This document shows, piece after piece, positions 1 to 9,400 of a stretch of DNA of 9,637 nucleotides. This stretch comes from Chloroflexota bacterium (GTDB lineage: Bacteria; Chloroflexota; Ktedonobacteria; Ktedonobacterales; Ktedonobacteraceae), in assembly GCA_005879655.1 (NCBI GenBank), contig VBJK01000169.1, positions 1 to 9,637 of the forward strand, written 5' to 3'. Made by a program: the position numbers and the translations under genes. Below the pieces are notes generated by a model, which worked only from the letters and a program-made list of their open reading frames with translations, was not told the DNA's origin and did no database searches. The number at the start of each line of letters is the position of its first letter. The stretch's first letter is position 1.

Positions 1-409
1 ACTTGCCTTTGCTTATCCAGGCTGTGACAGCTTTTTGTCCATCTTCGTCTGCGGTAAAGACACCATAAGCGTCTTGTCGTCTCACCTGTCCACGATACCA
101 GTCACCGTGCCCTTGCGCATCTTGCAGGTATCTATGCAACTTCTCAGAGAGTTCTGCGAACGAACTGACCGGCAGTGCCAGTCGTTCCTCCATCGTCTCA
201 CGCCCTACTTGCAGCGTATAGGCCAAATCCTGTAGCCTTGGGGGTTCCTCGGCACCGGTACCCGCTTGTATCCAAGTCAACAGTTGCCGCACCTGAGCAT
301 TGAGCCGCTCTTCGTTCTTGGCAGAGAGGACGATGAGTGCGGGGGGGGCAGGCAACCACAAAGGTCGCGAGGCGGCAAGCCCCTCATGGATGCCCAGAGG
401 CTTTGGCAC
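1..409 (-). other. KS2 flanking subdomain and post-KS linker (continues beyond the window)
   Basis: Contains LIVLSAKNEERLNAQV, then LAYTLQVGREAMEERLA (about 179-226), LHRYLQDAQGHGDWYRGQV and finally DGQKAVTAWISKGK at the window edge. It matches the block at the opposite end of the window, so this window spans roughly two repeat units. A further eight-base G run lies at 341-348. Confidence 0.85.
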
Positions 410-3400
410 ATACTCCTCAAGCACCACATGGGCATTGGTGCCACCAAATCCAAATGAACTGATCCCCGCTCGTCGTGGCAATGTATTGCCCGCCTGATCC
501 TGTAGCGCTTCCCATTCGCGGTTCTCCTGCACGATAGAAAACGGGCTGGCTTCCAATTGGATGTAGGGGTTGAGTCTCTCACAATGCAAACTCTTCACCA
601 GCTTTTTATGCTGGAGTTGCAGCAATACTTTGATCACACCTACTACCCCGGCGGCCAGTTCTAGGTGTCCGATATTGCTTTTGACTGAACCAATTCCACA
701 CACAGCTGTCGGTATCGGCCCCTCTCCTATGATCTGTGCGAGCTTGCTGAAGGCGGTCTTGAGACCATTAATTTCGATGGGGTCCCCAAGCGGGGTCCCA
801 GTTCCATGTGCCTCGATGTAACCCACTGTGCGGGGATCGATCCCGGCCTTGCGATAGGCCGCAATCAAGAGATCAGCCTGTGCTCTGGGGTTAGGGGCTG
901 TGAGCGAACTGGAACGTCCTCCATGGTTTTCGCTACTGCCAAGGATCACGCCATAAATATGGTCTCCATCTTGCTCAGCCTCAGCGAGCCTTTTCAAGAC
1001 AAGCATGCCGACCCCTTCTCCTCGCACATAACCATTGGCCTCAGCCGAGAAGGTTTTGCATCGTCCATCTGGAGAGAGCATTCCCGCTTTGCTCGCACTG
1101 ATGTGCAGTTCGGGGGAGATCAGGGTATTGACACCGCCTACGATGGCCATGCTACACTCTCCATTCTCAATGGCCTTCACCCCCCGGTGAATGGCAACCA
1201 GGGAACTGGAGCAGGCTGTATCAATCGGCTCGCTAGGTCCGTGCAGGTCGAGAAAATAACTCATGCGGTTGGGTCCCACCGTTGGGGCCAGACCAATGAT
1301 TGCATAGCCTTGCATCGCCATAGGCGCACGAAATACTCGTTCACCATAGCCACTGCTGGCTGTTCCCACAAATAAAGCGGTGTCGCTTCCTGAGAGGCTT
1401 GACGGTGCGTAGCCAGCATCCTCGATGGCCTTCCAGACGTACATCATCAGCAGCCGTTGCTGCGGGTCCATCTGCTCGGCTTCGCGGGGAGAGATCCCAA
1501 AGAATTGGGGATCAAAACACTCGATGCCTTCTATCACCCCGGCCCACTTAATGTTCATGTTATTGGGATTTGCAGTTGTTAGATGGCTGAAAGAGGTCTG
1601 CCAATCCCAGCGTGAGTCCGAAATTTCGCCAATACAGTCACGGCCTTCGAGCAGATTGCTCCACAAGCTCTGCACGTCAGGGGCTTGGGGAAACGTGCCG
1701 CTCATACCGATGATGGCGATAGGCTCAGATCCAGCAGGCACTTTTGGCTCTGAAACGTGCCCACTGGCAATACGAGCGTATTCTCTGGGAGAGGGTACTG
1801 CAACTAGTACCCCGTCTTGGCACTGGTCCTTTTGAGTCTCCTGTGGGGCTCCTGTGGATGCTACCGCAAAATGAGGGGTGAGGACAACAGCAGAAGTGCT
1901 CTGGAGATAGAGGGCAAGACGCTCGATGGTCGAATGCTCATAAAAGTGTGCAGGAGTCAGATTGAGCTGATAGGTCTGATTGAGGCGATTAGCAAATTGT
2001 GTGAAGGTGATCGAATCACAGCCATACTCTGAGAGGTCCGTCTCGATATCAATCTGCTCCACCTGGATTTTGAGCAAGTTGGAAACCATCTGCAAAAGTG
2101 CCTTGCTCAACTTGTCCGTAGAGACAAGGGGCTGTGACTTGTCCCTGCCCGCTGCATCCTGTTCACTATCTCGACCAGGACCTATAACGCTCTCAACAGG
2201 CAGGGTTGGCCTGCTGCTACCGAAGGAATCTGAGGATCGGCGCAACTGCTGTTTGATGCGTTCTACCTGCCCACACAGCACGACGACCTGCGTTTGACCG
2301 GAGGCAAGGGCTTGATAGAGGCTCTTCATCCCCGTCTCTGTTCCCATCGGCTCTTCTCCCACCAACTCCCGCATCATCTGTATCATTTCCGCGTCCATTT
2401 GCATCCCGCCCGCTTCCCAGTAGGGCCAATTGATTGAGAGCGTTCTCCCCTGACGTTCCCCGGCCAGAACCTTTGCTGCTCGCGTATGCGCAAAGGCATC
2501 CAGATAGGCATTGGCTCCTGCATAGTCTACATATCCCACGCCGCCCAGCACGGCGGAGAGTGACGAACAAAGAAGGAAGAAGTCTAGCGGGATCTGCGAG
2601 CTGGCTTCATCCAGCAACTCGACCCCTATGACCTTGGGAGCCAGTACCGCCCGCACTTCCTCTTCCGTCTTGTCGAAGAAGCGGGTATTGTGTAGCACAC
2701 CCGCTGCATGGATGATTCCATCCAGGTACCCTGATTGCTGCATGACCCTCTGGATGAGTTTGTGCACGGCTCGCCCATCGCTCACGTCCACCTGCTGGTA
2801 GTCTATGCGTATGCCACCTTGGGAACCTCGCAGCCTGGCTGCATCCAACTGTGTATGCTGCTGAGTGGTCAGTGCAGATCGGCCTACTAAGATGACAGTG
2901 GCGGTTTGCACCATGCGGGCAATCTCTTGAACAAAGAGCCGGGCTAAGCCACCTGCTCCTCCCGTGATGAGATAGCATCCCCCTTCTTTCCAGGGTATAT
3001 AATTTGTCGTGGACGGCGGCGACACAAGGCGGGGTCGATCAATGCCCCCACCTCGCTCCACGCTACCCCCGTCCCCTACGGGAATATGATCGAGTTCTTG
3101 CCACTCTCTCACCCAGCGTTTGCCGTCCTGATAGCGGATGTGAGGCTCGTGTGGGAGAATACGCTGGTTCTCGCGTAGCCAGACGAGCAGTTCACCTTCA
3201 TCTGGTTCTCCTATTACTTCGATCAGTTGTCCTTGTAGTTTCGGATACTCCTGTTGTACCACTTTGAGCACACCAACTAGGGCTTCAAGCAAGGACGGCT
3301 CCGCTCTGTGTGCCACCACCACCTGCACCAGCACCGCTTCAACTGGTCGCGATTGCCGCAGTGACTGAAGCTCTTGGATCAATTGCACCATCATGTCCTG

Positions 3401-6400
3401 GAAGCGCTGTTCCCGATGGGGCTGTAAGCTCTGTAAACTGCGACAACGCCCACATTGGGGAAGCTTGGCCTGGATGCGCGAGGCTTCTATTCCTGGGAGA
3501 TCACATAGCAACACAAGTTGCGATGCTCCTGGTTTCAGTAGCTTGGTAGGCAGGAACGCTTCCTCTAAGAGGCTCTCGCCAGACAAAGCCTCTTCTTTCC
3601 AACCAGGGGTCAAAAGCTTTGTTCGCTGAGACTCGAACAACGTGGAGGTGTTCTGCTGTACTAGTGCATTTCCACTTGACTTATTAGGATTTGGTGTGTA
3701 CACTCCCCCTGTGGGGAGGTTGCAGGAGCCAATGTCATTTCTCGATGGGGATTGAAAAGAGGGATTGAACGGATACAGAGTATGAAACGAGGTTGCAGCC
3801 TGGGGGATCGCAGTGAGACTTCCTGTGGACCTACCCATAGAGATTGCCTGCGGCTCCGCTTCTGAACTTGTCTCGGTAGAGATCCAATAGCGTTCGCGGG
3901 CAAAGGGATAGGTCGGCAGGCTGATTCTTCGTGGCAGGGGGGGGACCGTAGGGATAGGGTCTTGCCCTGCTTCCGCCCCTATAGTATAGAGGCGCTGCCA
4001 CTCTATCTTCAGGCCCTTGACCCACCACTGCAAGAGTATTTCATATTTGCCGTATTGGAACCATCTGTCAATGGTCTCTCGCAATCCTTCATCTGCATGT
4101 AAGAGTGCTACCGCCTCTTTATGCTGCTTCACCTGACCCCGATACCAGTTGCCTGTCTCCTGTGGCCTTTGGAGATATCTGTGCAATTTTTCTTCTAATT
4201 CTGCGAACGAATTGACTTGGAACGCCAGTCGTTCCTCCATTGCCTCACGTCCTACTTGCAGAGTGTAGGCCAAATCCTCGATCTGCTGAGCTGAATCCTC
4301 TATGGCGCATTGGAAAGGGGTTGTAGGGACGTGGACGCTTGCTTGTCCTGTCTCTACAACCCCCGTTCGCTTCCCTATGTTTACGGCAATCCAGGCGAGC
4401 AAATGCTGCACCTGCTCGTCCAATCGCTCTTTATCTCTGGCTGAGAGGACTATGCATGCTGGTCGCTGGGGACTACCAACTGAGAGCTTTGCCCTGGGCT
4501 TTGGCACATATTCCTCAAGCACCACATGAGCATTGGCTCCTCCGACGCCAAACGAACTGACCCCAGCTCGTCGCGGCAATGGATTGCCCGTGGTATCCCG
4601 TAGCGCCTCCCACGTGCTGTTCTCCTGTACGATATAGAACGGACTGGATTCTAGCTGGATATAGGGGTTGATTTGCTCGCAATGCAGACTTTTCACCAGG
4701 GTTTTGTGCTGCATTTGCAGCACGACTTTGATCACCCCCGCAACACCGGAGGCCAGCTCCAGATGTCCGATGTTGCTTTTCAGTGTGCCAATCCCGCACG
4801 AGGCCTGTGGTAGCGGTCCTTCTCCTATGATCTGTGCTAGCTCGCTGAAAGCGGTCTTGAGTCCATTGATTTCGATGGGATCACCAAGTTTAGTCCCAGT
4901 TCCATGGGCTTCGATGTAACTGACTGTGCGGGGGTCCACCCCGGCTTTGCGATAGGCTGCAATCAAGAGGTCAGCCTGCGCTTTGGGATTAGGAGCAGTG
5001 AGTGAAGTGGCACGCCCGCCATGATTCTCGGCAGAGCTGCGAATGACTGCATAAATATGATCACCAGCCTGCTCGGCCTCGGAGAGTTTCTTTAAGACGA
5101 GCATACCGACCCCTTCGCTTCGCACAAAGCCATTGGCCGAGGCCCCGAAACTTTTGCAACGTCCATCTTCACACAGCATGCCCGCTTTGCTCAAACTGAT
5201 GTGTATTTCAGGGGAGATGAGCGTGTTAATACCGCCGACGATGGCCATGCTGCACGCGCCGCTCTCCAGCACGCTTACTCCCCGGTGAATGGCGATCAAG
5301 GAACTGGAACAGGCCGTTTCTATCGGTGCGCTGGGTCCACTCAGGTTGAGAAAATAGCTCATACGGTTGGGTCCCACTGACGGTATCAGACCAGTGGAGG
5401 AATAGCCTTCAATTGCTGTGTTCGCACGCAGTATGCGTTCACAGTATCCGCTGCTCATTGTGCCTACAAACAGAGCGGTGTTTGTTCCTGACAGGCTCTT
5501 TGCTGAGTACCCAGCGTCTTCTATAGCCTTCCACACGTACATCATCAGTAGCCGCTGTTGCGGGTCCATCTGCTCCGCTTCGGCTTTCGAGATGCCGAAG
5601 AACAGGGGATCAAAGATCTCAACATCCTCTATCACTCCTGCCCATTTGATGTTTGTCTTATTCGTCTCAGTTGCTGGATTGCCGAAATAAGTCTGCCAAT
5701 CCCAGCGCGAGGACGGAATTTCGTCAATACAGTCGCGGCCTTCAAGCAGGTTTTTCCACAAGCTCTGCACATCAGGAGCCTGGGGAAACACGCCACTCAT
5801 GCCAATTATGGCAATAGGTTCAGTTGCAGCGGGGGCTTTTTGTTCTGATACCTGCATGGGTGAAGGAGCAACGCGAGAGTGCCTTGTGGGAATGGGAACA
5901 CCCGATGGCACCTCGTCTGTCACTCTTGAGGCTACTGATGTGAGGCTCTTTCGGGGCACCACATGGGAGGGAGCTTGCGCGAAGTGGGGGGCAAGAACGG
6001 CGGAATAAGTTGCTTGCAGATACTGGGCCAGACGCTTTATGGTGGTTTGCTCGTAAAAGAGCGCGGGTGTTAGATCAAGCTGGTAGGTCTGATTGAGATG
6101 ATAGGCGAATGTCGTGAAGGTGATCGAATCAAAGCCATACTCTGAGAGGCTTGCTTCGATATCGATCTCCTCAATCTGAACTCTGAGCAAGCGGGAAATC
6201 AGCTGCTTCAGTGCTTCGTGCAACTTGTCCGTGGGAACGGCGCATTGAGCCTGTCCACGTGCTTGCCTGCTCTCACAACCGGGATCGGTGTTGCACTCAA
6301 TAGAAATTGCTCTAGCAGGCTCCTTTGCAGCACTGGCGTCGGAACGTAGGCTTGGGCTTTCGCTCCTAGTTTCAATCCCCTCGAGCGGGCTTACAAAGGA

Positions 6401-9400
6401 CATTAGCTCCTGCGGCCTCCCCACAGGGGAAGTATACACACCAAATCCCAATAAGTCTAGTGCATTTTCACTAGACTGGCTTTGCACCATAGGTTGTCGC
6501 ACCAGACCATCACTTTCTGCCACGATCACCTGTTGACCAACTTCCAGTGGGGCCGTAAGGGCAGTACGAGGCTCCTGTCCGCTACTTGTAGCGCAAGGAT
6601 AGTAGATCGGCCCAAATCCTTCGCTACTCAGCACCGCCTGCCAATTATCGGCGGTCAGAGCAGGACAGCCAGGCACGCGCAGTTCAGGGTCTTCATAAGC
6701 CCACCATCCAGGGAGCAATCCAAAGGTGAGGTGAAAAAATATATTTGTGCCTGTGATCTCATTTAAGAGAAGCAAACCATGCTTTTTCAATGCTGCTTTG
6801 GCGTTACGAACGGTGTGTCGAATGTCGCTGGTAGCATGCAGCACATTGGTAGCAATCACCACATCGTAGCATCCCAACTCGATCCCCTGTTCCGCGAGCG
6901 GCTTCTCCACGTCAAACCGTCGATATGTCAGATAGGGATGGTCTACTGCATATCTCCATTGGCCGTAATGCAAAAAAGCTTTGGAAATATCACTGTAACA
7001 GTACTCTGCGATAGATGCTTGATACGGCTGCAACATCTGCAAAACCTTGCTTGTGGTTCCCCCCGTGCCAGCACCGATCTCCAGGATACGAATGCGTGCG
7101 TGTTCATCGTGAGTAAGCCGATCTTGCACATAGATCACGAGAAGTCGAGCCAGGACCTCATTGAAGTAGTCAGCAGTCAGATGCTGTTGATAGATCCCCT
7201 CTACCAAATCCGTGGAACCGTTGGGAAACATCGTCTCAGTGGCTGACCGTTTTCTGGTCAGAATAGGAGGCAAGGTCCGTAGCATTCTCTCTACCAGTAC
7301 TACTTGGGCTTTGAGATTGACATTCTGCATCCAGCGCTCTTTGTGTAGATCCCAATGCTGCCAGAGGGTTGTGCTCTCGGTCAACGTGGAATCCAAAACA
7401 GCACAGGTGGCACTCCCGTCGCAATGGAGATATTGTTGACGTTCTAAAAGCGTGACGCTCTCCTGTAACCATCGGTCGTAGCCTATCGTGATCCCTGCCT
7501 GTTCCCGGAGGTGCATGAGGACAGCCTGCTTTTCCCTGAAGAGACCGAGCGACTGGAGGTGACTCCACAATAACTTGTAGAGCAGTTCTTCCATCTCCTG
7601 CATTGCCTGTAGGGTTTCTGCATCTAGTGGCTTCCTCCGTATATCTAGATTGGTATGCTGAAGATTGTGGATAAAGGAGGGAAGACACTCAGGTTCGCAT
7701 GCTCTCACCATCTCATCGGCCTGTATCATCTCTCTGGGAGATACCGATCCCGTCATTTTCAATAACGCCATCTGACCTACTGAACCTGCTAATAAGTGTT
7801 CCAGGGACTCCATAGCTTCCGCTGGCTCGATCGATGCTACACCCATTCTTGCCATACGCTCCCGATACTCCCGCGAGGCTACCACTCCCACACTGCCCCA
7901 ATAGCCCCAGTTTATCACTTTGACTCTACTGCCCCAGACTCGGCCCAACTGAGCCGCAAACGCGTCCTCAAAGGTACACCCAGCGGCATAGTTACTTTGT
8001 CCTGCTGGTCGAGCAAAAGAGTTGAATGATGAAAGAAAAAGTAAAAAGTCCAGTGGTTCACGCTCAAATACCTGTGCCAGGCGCACACTTACATCTATCT
8101 TGGCTGCCAAGGCTGCCTGAAAGCGCTCCTCGTCCATATTGGCGAGACTTTTATCAAGCAGCATAATGGCCGAGTGGATCACGCCATGAATCTGACCAAA
8201 GTTCCGCTTGATTTCTTCATATGCCTGTTGCAATGCACTACGATTGCTAGCATCTGCTGTGATATAATACGGCCTTGGCCCCAAAGCAGCCAGTCGCCCC
8301 ACTTTGGCGAGAATTGCAGTGTCGATCTTGCGGCGGCCAATCCAGATAACTTGGGCCTTATATCTGCTGATCAGGTATTCGCTGACAACTTCCCCAATCC
8401 CTCCGGCTCCTCCGATGACCACATAAATTCCCCCTCTGCGGTACGTTTCGCGTGTCTTGGAGGAGGAGACATCCAGGGGGACCAGCATCTGGCGATACCA
8501 GTGCCCGTTGCGGTACAGCCATCCATCACCCTGCGGATCAGCTGGCAGTCGGAGTATCTCTACCAGAGGGATAGGAGCAGAGACTGGCAAGTCAACCTGT
8601 TGGATGTTCCAGTGGGCATATTCTTTGGCTAGCGACCCGAACAAACCCAGTAGGCTGGCATGGGTGGGATGGCCTGTCTCACTGGCATGTAGCGTGCGTA
8701 GCTGACGCGTGATCACCGTAAAGCTGAGCCTTTGGCTGCCATATCCGAGCTGTAAGAGGGCTTTGATCAGGCGGAAACCAGCCAGGACTCCCTGCTGCTG
8801 CGCGGCCAGTATGCTCTCCTGAGTCAGTGAGAGTTGCGCACCGTTTGGTGCCAGCCAGAACACGTGTGGTGCTTGTTGGGCCGGGGATAGCTCCGAACCA
8901 TGTGCTGTGGCACCGAACTCCTGTAGGCGTTGTGCTATATACTCGATGCTCGCGCCTGTCGCTATCTCAAGGAGGTGGGCACGGGGATAGACGTGTGCAA
9001 TAGTGCTCTGCTCGTCTGGTGTTCCTCCCACGATCACGACCAGATTAGTCGGGTCTTCAGGGGCTGAGGCAGACTTTGGGAGAGCGACCAGATCCCAGAG
9101 GGGAATGTAGAGAAGGGACTTGTCCCCTTCCAGAGTGTCCCCCAAAGGTGAGCATGGATGAAGGAAGGTATCAGGCCTGTCTCGCAGGGAGACAGTTGTG
9201 ACTGTGGGGCTTTCTGTAGGCAGTGGAGAGGAGCCTTGCACTGTTCCTACTGTAGGGGTTGGAATCCAATAGCGTTCGCGGGCAAATGGATATGTCGGTA
9301 GACTGATCCGACGAGGTAGACGCTCCCCATAGAGGCGATTCCAGTCGATGGTTGCGCCCTTGACCCACAACTCCAACAGTTTCCTGTACTTTCCTTTGCT

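Larger units (their letters stand above)
6230..6505 (-). other. cMT-ACP1 inter-domain linker containing one inverted-repeat copy
   Basis: About 92 residues between the end of the cMT (QQVIVAESDG) and the start of ACP1. The first part, encoded by the repeat at 6371-6474, reads ALDLLGFGVYTSPVGRPQ and on to ELMSF. The rest is polar and low in complexity (SESPSLRSDASAAKEPARA, then a Cys-containing stretch). No known domain is recognised. The corresponding KR2-ACP2 linker (2117-2264) lacks the repeat. Confidence 0.7.

Noticed and set aside
806..1375. 189-codon open frame on the plus strand
   Set aside because: It lies entirely opposite the KS2 core, whose minus-strand frame contains the catalytic Cys and conserved motifs. 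The plus-strand translation resembles no protein family; it is an antisense shadow.
3621..3877. Possible hidden AT or DH domain between KS1 and KR2
   Set aside because: Only about 86 low-complexity residues are available, with no GHSxG or DH motif. This supports the trans-AT assignment.
6371..6380. TTTCAATCCCC / GGGGATTGAAAC resembling the end of some CRISPR repeats
   Set aside because: Only one copy here and one similar copy in the other arm, with no regularly spaced repeats or spacers. It is part of the inverted repeat inside coding sequence.
6455..6476. Hairpin as a transcription terminator
   Set aside because: It lies in the middle of an uninterrupted coding frame and has no following T tract on the coding strand.
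6779..7246. 155-codon open frame on the plus strand
   Set aside because: Antisense to the cMT domain, where the minus-strand frame shows the SAM motif and catalytic His; no coding signal of its own.
9130..9165. HPCSPLGDTL as a possible dehydratase HPLL-like start
   Set aside because: There is no HxxxGxxxxP active-site motif or DH-length region between the KS flank and KR1; KR structural sequence begins immediately after.
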